Shown here: positions 8,133 through 14,093 of the stretch, one piece after another
How positions within the stretch are numbered: position 1 is the stretch's first letter
How the letters are laid out: every line of letters starts with the position of its first letter
IMG/VR virus record: IMGVR_UViG_3300030419_002996
Span: 1-34,274 of that record
Strand: one strand, 5' to 3'
Length of the DNA: 34,274 nt
From: a virus
The notes under the pieces: model-generated
Databases searched by the model: none
What the model was told of the DNA's origin: nothing
The model's input: only the letters and a program-made list of their open reading frames with translations
Made by a program: the position numbers and the translations under genes

Positions 8133-8575
8133 AAAAGCTAGAAGCAAGTGATCTTAAAGATCTAAATTTGTTAAAACATTACCGTATAATACGCAAATGG
8201 GCTTGTAAAAACAACGACTTAACTGATGCGGAATTAGAATTATTAATCTATTTAGATTGTATAGACTTATTTACAAAAAAAGATTTTGAAATGGGTGTAT
8301 ACTCTTTTAGTTGGAATAACAGAAGATGGAGTAAACTAATTCAAGATGATTGGGTTCAAGTGTGGAGACGTAGAAACAGAACCACACAAAAATATAATAT
8401 ATATAAAGTCTCATTTAAAGGTAAACAACTTATAAGTAGAATGTACAGAATCATGTTAGGTCATGATGATATTCCTACAAGTGAGCGTAGAAACAAACTA
8501 ATAGCTGGAAATACATATACAGACAAAGTATTAACTCATGCTATTTATAATGTAAATAAAGATAAAAACCGTTAA
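8129..8575 (+). CDS. Winged-helix-like protein (MarR-type fold, putative)
   Basis: This 148-residue basic protein shows a helix-rich N-terminal half (YRIIRKWACKNNDLTDAELE) with a second segment (LDCIDLFTKKDFEMG) that fits the helix-turn-helix region of MarR-like winged helices. A basic hairpin-like stretch follows (WVQVWRRRNRTTQKYNIYKV), which would be the wing. The final part (GNTYTDKVLTHAIYNVNKDK) is helical. Similar proteins recur in marine Bacteroidota phages near structural genes, as I recall, without a proven role. It could regulate late transcription or be a structural adaptor that reuses the fold. It overlaps groES by 4 bases, so it is produced with the chaperonins. Confidence 0.7.
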   Translation: MKKLEASDLKDLNLLKHYRIIRKWACKNNDLTDAELELLIYLDCIDLFTKKDFEMGVYSFSWNNRRWSKLIQDDWVQVWRRRNRTTQKYNIYKVSFKGKQLISRMYRIMLGHDDIPTSERRNKLIAGNTYTDKVLTHAIYNVNKDKNR

Positions 8576-8577
8576 AC

Positions 8578-8943
8578 ATGTTCTCATTATTAGGAAAAAC
8601 CTTAGGTAAAAAAGGTGGTAGAAAATTCGCAAAGAGATTAGGTATCACAAAATTACAACAAACAGTTGATGCTACTCAAGAAGAAGTTAAAGGTATAGCC
8701 GCTGCTGTTGCTCAATTAGGTTCAGGTGGAATTGAAGAAGAAATAGATTCTACTCCAGAAGCAGATTATGCTGGACCAGATATTGATCCAACAGGGATAG
8801 CTGCACCAACTTTTACTCCTGGAAGTAAAGAAGCAGCGATGGGAATGTTTGGTAAACCGGTAGAAGGATCTTTTGATAGAGAAATGTCAACTAACGCTGC
8901 TGCAGGAAATGTAGTACCAGAAGATATAAACGAACTAATATAA
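8578..8943 (+). CDS. Small hypothetical protein, acidic C-terminus
   Basis: This 121-residue protein is not recognised. The first 30 residues are strongly basic and Gly-rich (GKTLGKKGGRKFAKRLGITK). Then comes a short helix with Gln/Ala, then an acidic, Pro/Gly-rich disordered tail (EEEIDSTPEADYAGPDIDP). The charge split suggests a nucleic-acid or scaffold contact at the N-terminus. It has no membrane segment and does not carry the SRKSSPLN tag of its downstream neighbours, although FDREMSTNAAAG near the end is somewhat similar in composition. It starts 2 bases after the previous stop. Confidence 0.65.
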   Translation: MFSLLGKTLGKKGGRKFAKRLGITKLQQTVDATQEEVKGIAAAVAQLGSGGIEEEIDSTPEADYAGPDIDPTGIAAPTFTPGSKEAAMGMFGKPVEGSFDREMSTNAAAGNVVPEDINELI

Positions 8944-8950
8944 AACAATT

Positions 8951-9184
8951 ATGAAAAATCACAAATCACCACTTAAAATGATAGAAGACAAGGCTCACAC
9001 GCATGCTTCTAAAAATAATTCTGTAGGAATAGTTGGAGAATCTCAAATATGGGACGGTCCACTAGATCAAGATGGAAGACCTCATGGTAAAGGTTGGAGC
9101 GCTGGTATCCACGGAATGAAATTAAAATTAGGGGCAGTTCCATATTCTGGAAGTTTGCCTATAACACAAAAAGCAAAAGGATAA
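8951..9184 (+). CDS. Small hypothetical protein, N-terminal KSPL motif
   Basis: This 77-residue protein begins MKNHKSPLKMIEDKAHTH and carries the shortest form (KSPL) of the tag shared by the next genes. The middle has SQIWDGPLDQDGRPHGKGW, a Gly/Asp turn-rich segment a little like a MORN repeat, and the end is basic. It contains no Cys. The function is unknown. Its place at the head of the tagged block argues that it belongs to the same set. Confidence 0.6.
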   Translation: MKNHKSPLKMIEDKAHTHASKNNSVGIVGESQIWDGPLDQDGRPHGKGWSAGIHGMKLKLGAVPYSGSLPITQKAKG

Positions 9185-9188
9185 TAAA

Positions 9189-9629
9189 ATGACATATATA
9201 CAAGGAAAAAATCCACTATCAAGAAAAAATTCTCCTTTAAACGCAAACAATCCGTTTAAAAGAGTGTCTCCACTTAATGAAGTTGCTTTAGATCCTGCAG
9301 ATGATGCACCAATTTCTCCACAAAATGCGGAGTTATTAGCTCAAATGGATACTACTGAAGGAGGAACTATGCCTCAAGATACTAGTATTGAACCAGGAGA
9401 TAAAGACTATGAAGCTATGTCTAGAAAATCTTCACCATTAAATGAACATGATGAAAATAAAATAGCTGAATTAACTAGCAAAATTGATGCAAGAGCAAAA
9501 GAACTAACAGGCGGTGATCCACAGTCTCGTGTAGATCCTTTTGAAGATGAGCAAATAAAACAATGGATTGCAGCAAGAACAGCAGAGAAAGCAAAACATA
9601 AAGAAGAAAAACCAAAAGAAGAAGAATAA
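9189..9629 (+). CDS. Tagged small protein with three SPLN motifs
   Basis: This 146-residue hydrophilic protein, probably largely disordered and with a Lys/Glu-rich tail, has three copies of a short motif: SRKNSPLN (residues 11-18), RVSPLN (25-30) and SRKSSPLN (78-85). A weaker PISPQN lies at 41-46. The N-terminus MTYIQGKNPLSRK parallels the starts of the genes at 11115 and 11337. The region from 87 to 125 could form a helix (KIAELTSKIDARAKELTGG). No enzyme motif is seen. The spacing of motifs suggests several docking sites on one chain. The gene ends with a run of in-frame TAA codons. Confidence 0.7.
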   Translation: MTYIQGKNPLSRKNSPLNANNPFKRVSPLNEVALDPADDAPISPQNAELLAQMDTTEGGTMPQDTSIEPGDKDYEAMSRKSSPLNEHDENKIAELTSKIDARAKELTGGDPQSRVDPFEDEQIKQWIAARTAEKAKHKEEKPKEEE

Positions 9630-9647
9630 TAATAATAAATAAGTAAA

Positions 9648-10598
9648 ATGATAATAAATCCAAGCACGTTAACAAATGGATTAAGAGTTGTACCTAGCGA
9701 TAAAATAAATATTCCAGGTTCAACTTTAAGATTCTCTGGAACGGCAAATGTTAATACAACTAATAAATTGGTTGATACAACAAGACCGTTACAAATAAAT
9801 CCTACAAGAGGTAGTTTCGTACAATCTTTGGAAGCAGCGCCAAGTCAGGGTCAAGTTGCGGATCAAGGAGTACAGGTAGGTGATGTAGTATATAACACAA
9901 CTGACTGGACTGTAGGACTTGTTAAAGCAGTTGATAGTGCTACTACTTTAAGCATTATGGACGCTGATGGTGCGGATTTAGATTTATTTCCTGATGGAAA
10001 TGAAACTTATTCAATTTATCAAGCTAATGGTCTTTATGCCACTCCAATAGGAACTTATGGATTTAGATTAGTAGCTGGTGTAACTTTGTCTAATTTAAGT
10101 GCTAATACTTCAGCTGGTTTTAATAACGCAGTAGATCAAGCAATTGTTCCATCAGGAGGGACTTATATAGATGCAATGACACCAGGACGAGGAGCTACAT
10201 TTACAGCAACAACTGTTGGTGGTGAAGTAACGAATGTAAAAGTAGTTGCAGTAAGCACTTATAGTTTAACAGATTTAGCAGGTTTAACTATTGTATTTAA
10301 TACAGCAGCTATTGAAACAGCTTTCGGTGGTGGTGGTACAGGTGCTGTAACAGTTACAATTGGCAATGTAGCGTCAGGTGATGAAGCTGAAGATCTTCAA
10401 AGTAATTCAGTAGGTCAACCAAAAGCTTTCCAAATTTATAATGGAGATACTTCTGTTATTGATGTAGCAGTTATTACCGCAGGTGGTGATGATATATTAA
10501 TAAAAGACTTAGCAATAGGAACATTATCTCCTTTAGCAGTAACTAGAGTAAAATCTACAGGCACAACTGCTAGTAAAATAATATACGCATATTCATAA
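9648..10598 (+). CDS. Probable head decoration / virion surface protein with inserted module
   Basis: This is a 316-residue beta-rich protein. Residues ~65-120 hold a module with VGDVVYNTT and VKAVDSATTLSI. Residues 180-243 hold a Gly/Thr-rich inserted module (GRGATFTATTVGGE to GGGGTGAVTVTIGN). The C-terminal ~60 residues (FQIYNGDTSVIDVAVITAGG, then a tract ending GTTASKIIYAYS) match what I recall of small phage decoration proteins, whose ends read GTTA-x-x-I. It lacks the SPLN tag and is the only clearly structural gene inside the tagged block. A role on the capsid surface is inferred from the C-terminal resemblance. Confidence 0.65.
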   Translation: MIINPSTLTNGLRVVPSDKINIPGSTLRFSGTANVNTTNKLVDTTRPLQINPTRGSFVQSLEAAPSQGQVADQGVQVGDVVYNTTDWTVGLVKAVDSATTLSIMDADGADLDLFPDGNETYSIYQANGLYATPIGTYGFRLVAGVTLSNLSANTSAGFNNAVDQAIVPSGGTYIDAMTPGRGATFTATTVGGEVTNVKVVAVSTYSLTDLAGLTIVFNTAAIETAFGGGGTGAVTVTIGNVASGDEAEDLQSNSVGQPKAFQIYNGDTSVIDVAVITAGGDDILIKDLAIGTLSPLAVTRVKSTGTTASKIIYAYS

Positions 10599-10621
10599 AT
10601 TAATAATTAAAATAAAAAGAA

Positions 10622-11104
10622 ATGGCACATCCAATTCACAAACACATGCATACTCACATTACAAAACAAAATGTGAAAGCTGCAATTAGAGACGATAAGG
10701 CTCATATGGATTATCTTAAAAGAGATATTAAAGATGATCAAAAATTTCATGCAAAAGATAAAGACGCAAGACAATTACATGATGAGCAACACATTACTAA
10801 TCTAGCAAGAGATGTTAGAGATGATGAAAGAAAAGAGCATATATCAAGAAAATCTTCTCCCGCTAATGTAAAAATAAAAGAAGAAGACGTTATTCAAAGA
10901 GATGCTACAGAAGGTACTCAAGGAGGTTATGGTTCAGCTACAGAAGATAAAGAAGCTGTAAAAGCTTTTGATAAATCTTTAAGTAGAAAATCTTCTCCAT
11001 TTCATGCAGAAGAAGAAGTAAAAAAAGATACAGACAAAGAAGATAAGGAAAAAGCTGCTCAAGCCAAAGCTAAAGCAGATGCTTTAGAATTTTTAAAATC
11101 ATAA
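10622..11104 (+). CDS. Tagged His-rich helical protein
   Basis: This 160-residue protein starts MAHPIHKHMHTHITKQ, with five His among the first twelve residues, a possible metal or nucleic-acid contact. Residues 15-75 are highly charged and predicted helical (RDDKAHMDYLKRDIKDDQ, then RQLHDEQHITNLARDVRDD). Two tag copies follow: SRKSSPAN (75-82) and SRKSSPFH (121-128). The tail is Lys/Glu/Ala-rich. The Ser codons of the tags differ (TCA against AGT), so the motif is kept at protein level. The function is unknown, and the protein is probably a small virion-associated or assembly protein. Confidence 0.68.
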   Translation: MAHPIHKHMHTHITKQNVKAAIRDDKAHMDYLKRDIKDDQKFHAKDKDARQLHDEQHITNLARDVRDDERKEHISRKSSPANVKIKEEDVIQRDATEGTQGGYGSATEDKEAVKAFDKSLSRKSSPFHAEEEVKKDTDKEDKEKAAQAKAKADALEFLKS

Positions 11105-11114
11105 ATACATAATC

Positions 11115-11333
11115 ATGGCTTATACACAAAACAATCCTTTAACTCGTCAATCATCTCCATTATTAGCAAGCGGAAAAGGCTGTGCTAAATCAGAAGGTGG
11201 AAAAGGTTGTGTAGTACAACGAGGAGGAGAATGGGTTATTTTAAATAACAAAAAAGGCGGAGTATGGAGAGATGGTTTCTCTTCTAAAGAAGAAGCAGAT
11301 AAAGTACTAGCTGCATATCACGCTAATAGTTAA
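11115..11333 (+). CDS. Tagged small Cys/Gly protein
   Basis: This 72-residue protein begins MAYTQNNPLTRQSSPLLASG, with the tag at residues 10-17. A compact domain follows with GKGCAKSEGGKGCVV, GGEWVILNNKKGGVWRDGF and a final helix SSKEEADKVLAAYHA. From memory, this small domain occurs in many phages of marine Bacteroidota without a known function. The two Cys residues might bind metal or form a disulphide. The tag is joined to a folded domain here, which fits the tag being an addressing signal. Confidence 0.7.
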   Translation: MAYTQNNPLTRQSSPLLASGKGCAKSEGGKGCVVQRGGEWVILNNKKGGVWRDGFSSKEEADKVLAAYHANS

Positions 11334-11336
11334 ATC

Positions 11337-11780
11337 ATGCCTTATACACAGAGGTGGGGCATATCCCGTAGTGCTTTTCAATCTCCGTTAAATGATAATG
11401 GAAGAAGAACTATAATGGAAGAACCACTTGAAACAGAAGAACCAAGTTGGGCTGTACCAAAAGTAGATATTAGTGAAGCAGGTGATAAAGATATTATAGA
11501 ACAAAATAATGAAATATCTAATGCACAGAACGCAGGGTTTCTTTCTAATATACCAATGCCTGTATGGAAAGAAGGGACTAAACGTGCTATAAAAAGAGGT
11601 TTTGGAGCTCTAGCAGGAACAGCAGCTGGGGTTTTGGGAATGTTTTTAACTCCTCAAACAGCTCATGCTAGACCACCCGGAAGAATGATAGATGGAGAAT
11701 ATGTAAGAGACGATGATTTTAATCATCCAGCAAATCAAGAGAGATATAAAAACCTAGATTTATCTCCACCTAAAGATTAA
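11337..11780 (+). CDS. Tagged small protein with hydrophobic segment
   Basis: This 147-residue protein begins MPYTQRWGISRSAFQSPLND, a lengthened variant of the tag (10-19). Residues ~85-108 carry a basic stretch and then a hydrophobic Ala/Gly segment (FGALAGTAAGVLGMFLT) that could be one membrane-spanning or membrane-inserting helix. PQTAHARPPG follows. The rest is acidic and probably disordered. Because the hydrophobic part comes after the tag and is preceded by KRAIKRG, an inner-membrane or ejection role is possible. It was not recognised. Confidence 0.65.
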   Translation: MPYTQRWGISRSAFQSPLNDNGRRTIMEEPLETEEPSWAVPKVDISEAGDKDIIEQNNEISNAQNAGFLSNIPMPVWKEGTKRAIKRGFGALAGTAAGVLGMFLTPQTAHARPPGRMIDGEYVRDDDFNHPANQERYKNLDLSPPKD

Positions 11781-11786
11781 AATAAT

Positions 11787-12107
11787 ATGGCATTTAAATT
11801 AGAACCACCATTTAAAAAAACCTCTCCAGTTTACGAAAGAGAATTAGAACCAGGTTGCTTAGGAAAAGGTAACAAAAATGGTACTATATTAATAGATCCT
11901 GATCAATCTGAAGAAGCCAAGAAGAGTGTTATAGAACATGAAGAAATTCATATAGATCAAATTAGAAGAGGTGATTTATGGTATGATGATAAAAATGTAT
12001 ATTGGAAAGGAAAAAAGTACCCTAGAAGTAAAATGAAAGAAGGTAATCCAAATTTACCATGGGAAAAAGAAGCTTATAGTAAAACGGATTCTTTCGAAAA
12101 ATTATAA
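11787..12107 (+). CDS. Tagged HExxH metalloprotein (putative zinc peptidase)
   Basis: This 106-residue protein has a zincin-like active-site motif H51-E-E-I-H55, followed by IDQIRRGD. Acidic residues downstream in LPWEKEAY (E93, E95) could provide the third metal ligand. The chain is far shorter than usual zinc peptidases, so it may be a minimal protease, an inactive metal-binding remnant, or a chaperone-like protein. The N-terminus MAFKLEPPFKKTSPVYE carries a divergent form of the tag. A segment DKNVYWKGKKYPRSKM between the motif parts recurs, as I recall, in related phage proteins. Whether it cuts tagged neighbours or head proteins is unknown. Confidence 0.7.
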   Translation: MAFKLEPPFKKTSPVYERELEPGCLGKGNKNGTILIDPDQSEEAKKSVIEHEEIHIDQIRRGDLWYDDKNVYWKGKKYPRSKMKEGNPNLPWEKEAYSKTDSFEKL

Positions 12108-12111
12108 TAAA

Positions 12112-12255
12112 ATGGAATCAAAAGGCTTAGGTGATACAGTAGAAAAATTTACACAAGCTACAGGAATAAAAAAGCTAGCAGATAGTATACCAGGTGGATG
12201 TGGATGTGAATCAAGAAAAGAGAAATTAAACAGATTATTTCCTTATAATAAATAA
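12112..12255 (+). CDS. 47-residue Cys-rich miniprotein
   Basis: This short gene begins 4 bases after the previous stop and ends 1 base before the holin start. It encodes MESKGLGDTVEKFTQATGIK, then KLADSIPGGCGCESRKEKLN and RLFPYNK. The arrangement of an N-terminal helix, a CGC pair, and a basic helix ending FPY is one I recall from many Bacteroidota phages next to holin or structural genes. That supports a real gene despite its size. Two Cys residues spaced by one Gly could bind metal with a partner. The function is unknown. Confidence 0.72.
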   Translation: MESKGLGDTVEKFTQATGIKKLADSIPGGCGCESRKEKLNRLFPYNK

Positions 12256-12256
12256 T

Positions 12257-12712
12257 ATGGCAAAAAAGAAATTTAAAGATACAACCGTTGGGCAGCTACT
12301 TTTTGGAGCTGCATCTGTTATTAACCCAACTTTAGGTAATGTCTTGCAAGGTGTTACTTCACCTCAAGAAGCAATAGCAGAAATAACAAAATCAGATGCT
12401 CCTGCAGATGATAAAATTAAACTTCAGCAATTAATATATGACCAGCAGAATAAAGAATTAGAAGCTATCACATCAAGATGGGAAGCTGATTCTATGTCTG
12501 ATTCTTGGATGTCTAAAAATGTACGCCCGCTAGTACTAGTGTGGTGTATAGTTATATTTTCATTAGCTGGAATTTTAGATAGTATAGAAACACTACCTTT
12601 TCATATAAATGAATTATGGAATGATACTTTCGAAAAGATAATGATGTCAGTCGTCTTAGCCTATTTCGGTGGACGAACGACAGAAAAGGCGAGTAGCATA
12701 TTTAAAAAGTAA
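12257..12712 (+). CDS. Holin (three-TM type, gene-transfer-agent-like)
   Basis: This 151-residue protein should form holes in the inner membrane for lysis. Residues 11-32 are hydrophobic with turns (VGQLLFGAASVINPTLGNVL). The middle is helical and charged. RWEADSMSDSWMSKNVRPL (74-92) leads into a clear membrane segment (92-109). A second, shorter membrane segment (126-138) ends YFGGRTTEKASS. The RWxAD-SxSWxSKNxRP and YFGGR signatures match the 3TM holin family (PF11351-type) as I recall it. No endolysin is visible nearby, so that gene must lie elsewhere in the genome. Confidence 0.82.
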   Translation: MAKKKFKDTTVGQLLFGAASVINPTLGNVLQGVTSPQEAIAEITKSDAPADDKIKLQQLIYDQQNKELEAITSRWEADSMSDSWMSKNVRPLVLVWCIVIFSLAGILDSIETLPFHINELWNDTFEKIMMSVVLAYFGGRTTEKASSIFKK

Positions 12713-12772
12713 AATCACATATTAATAAGTGATAAATATATAGAGTAATAATAATAATTAAAATTTAATCAA

Positions 12773-13036
12773 ATGACAAAAAAGAAAGAAGAAGTTAAAA
12801 AAATAACTCAAGAAGAATTAGACACAGTAAAAAATCAACAAAATAATATTCAAAAAATATTATTAGATCTTGGTGCTTTAGAAGCTAAAAAATTTGAAGT
12901 AAGTAGAACTTATGAAGATTTTGCAGCAAAATTAGAAGGAACTAAAAAAGAACTTGAAGAAAAATATGGTCAAGTTAATATTGATTTAACTGATGGTAGT
13001 TATACAGAAATAGAGAAAACAGAAACTGAAAAGTAA
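12773..13036 (+). CDS. Small coiled-coil protein
   Basis: This 87-residue, charged, mostly helical protein has a long coiled-coil stretch (QEELDTVKNQQNNIQKILLD, then KLEGTKKELEEKYG). A short beta-like end follows (VNIDLTDGSYTEIEKTE). The end motif, KYG-x-VNIDLxDGSYTEI, is one I recall as common in phages of this group, always near the structural module. It has no signal or membrane segment. It may be an assembly or spanin-like helper, although nothing in the sequence proves this. It follows a 60-base AT-rich spacer after the holin. Confidence 0.7.
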   Translation: MTKKKEEVKKITQEELDTVKNQQNNIQKILLDLGALEAKKFEVSRTYEDFAAKLEGTKKELEEKYGQVNIDLTDGSYTEIEKTETEK

Positions 13037-13037
13037 A

Positions 13038-13265
13038 ATGGACTCTATTATAAGAAAAATAAGTATAGGCTCGGACTATAAAAATGAAGCTATGCACTAT
13101 TCTATAGGTCAACAGGTTTATGGAGGACATGTAATTCATAGTATTAGTCTTGATGAAGCAGATAAATCTTATAATATTTATATTAAAAAAGATGATGAGG
13201 TTATGCCTTGGAAAAAATTTAATTCCAATATGGCTATATCTGTAGAATATGATTTAGAATATTAA
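13038..13265 (+). CDS. Small conserved-type phage protein
   Basis: This 75-residue protein begins MDSIIRKISIGSDYKNEAMH. The rest reads as a beta-rich small domain (YSIGQQVYGGHVIHSISLDE, then SYNIYIKKDDEVMPWKKF and a final VEYDLEY). Its start is one base after the previous stop, and it overlaps the next gene by one base (TAATG). The regular strand pattern and the tight coupling suggest a real gene. I recall similar proteins next to the terminase in related phages. The function is unknown. Confidence 0.68.
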   Translation: MDSIIRKISIGSDYKNEAMHYSIGQQVYGGHVIHSISLDEADKSYNIYIKKDDEVMPWKKFNSNMAISVEYDLEY

Positions 13266-13870
13266 TGAAAAGCATATATAATTTTATTATAACTCCTAAA
13301 AAAGGTAGATATAATAATGAAATAGAAATAGGTGATAAAACACTTATTATTAATGCTAATATAGAAGATCACAAAATGGTAAGTAGACACGCGGTTGTTG
13401 TATCTACTCCATTAGCTTATTGTACTGATATAAAAGTAGGTGATGAAATTATAATACATCACAATATATTTAGAAGATGGTATGATATAAAAGGTAATGA
13501 AAGAAATAGTGGTCAATATTTTAAAGAAGATTTATATTTTTGTAAACCTGATCAAATTTATTTACGTAAAGATGATGATAAATGGTTACCTTTTATGAAT
13601 AGATGCTTTGTAATGCCTATTAAAGATACAGATACTTTAACATTAGACATGGAAAAGAAATGTGTTGGTATATTAAAAATAGGTAATAAAGAGTTAGAAG
13701 CACTTGATATTAACCCAGGGGATTTAGTTGGTTATAGACCAGGTAGAGAATGGGAGTTTGTAATTGATGGCAAACGAATTTATTGTATGAAATCAAATGA
13801 TATTGTTATAAAATATGAGTACAAAGGAAACGAAGAAGAATATAATCCAGGCTGGGCAAGTAGCAGTTAA
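13265..13870 (+). CDS. Putative tandem GroES-like domain protein
   Basis: This 201-residue protein reads as two similar beta-barrel halves. Half one has VVVSTPLAYC, then DIKVGDEIII (55-64), HHNIFRRWYDI and DLYFCKPDQIYLRK. Half two has RCFVMPIKD, then DINPGDLVGY (148-157) and GKRIYCMKSNDIVIKYEY (169-186). The pattern of x-V-x-V-G-D followed by a late strand ending in S/P-D-x-I resembles the GroES barrel (VKVGD, then MSESDILAI in E. coli). The GGIVL-like mobile loop is not visible, so it is unlikely to cap GroEL in the standard way. The fold assignment is inference. The function is unknown. Confidence 0.6.
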   Translation: MKSIYNFIITPKKGRYNNEIEIGDKTLIINANIEDHKMVSRHAVVVSTPLAYCTDIKVGDEIIIHHNIFRRWYDIKGNERNSGQYFKEDLYFCKPDQIYLRKDDDKWLPFMNRCFVMPIKDTDTLTLDMEKKCVGILKIGNKELEALDINPGDLVGYRPGREWEFVIDGKRIYCMKSNDIVIKYEYKGNEEEYNPGWASSS

Positions 13871-14093
13871 AGAATTAATTAAAGTTGCTAAAGAACCAAT
13901 CATAGATTATGGTCCAGATATTTCCGCAGATAGATTAAAAAATGCTGCAGCTACTAAAAAATTAGCTATATTTGATGCTTTTGAAATTTTAAATAGAATT
14001 GAAGAAGAAAAGAATATGTTAGAAGATAAACCTAAAGAAGAAGTTAAAAAAGAAAAAACTTTTAAAGGGTTTGCAGAAGGGAGGTCTAAATAA
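13815..14093 (+). CDS. Candidate small terminase or terL partner
   Basis: This 92-residue helical, charged protein lies directly before terL. Its first 56 bases overlap the preceding gene in another frame, and no later start would leave a useful protein. Residues 20-62 (KVAKEPIIDYGPDISADRLK, then KLAIFDAFEILNRIEEEKNM) form the conserved-looking core. The Lys/Glu-rich end is probably disordered. A small terminase binds the DNA start site for packaging and hands it to TerL, and position and size fit this, but no helix-turn-helix is obvious. It ends in TAATG, shared with the terL start. Confidence 0.6.
   Translation: MSTKETKKNIIQAGQVAVKELIKVAKEPIIDYGPDISADRLKNAAATKKLAIFDAFEILNRIEEEKNMLEDKPKEEVKKEKTFKGFAEGRSK
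14079..14084 (+). promoter_or_regulatory. Strong Shine-Dalgarno before terL
   Basis: GGGAGG lies 8 bases before the terL ATG at 14093. It is the best match to an anti-Shine-Dalgarno target in the window, where most starts have AT-only leaders. It is inside the last codons of the upstream gene. Confidence 0.7.

Noticed and set aside
11787-12107. Calling the HExxH protein a prohead protease
   Set aside because: Known prohead proteases are serine enzymes and larger. Position among small tagged proteins and not next to scaffold or capsid makes the name unsafe.
12714-12733. Stem-loop ATCAC/GTGAT after the holin
   Set aside because: Only five pairs with a ten-base loop and no T-run, which is expected by chance in such an AT-rich spacer.
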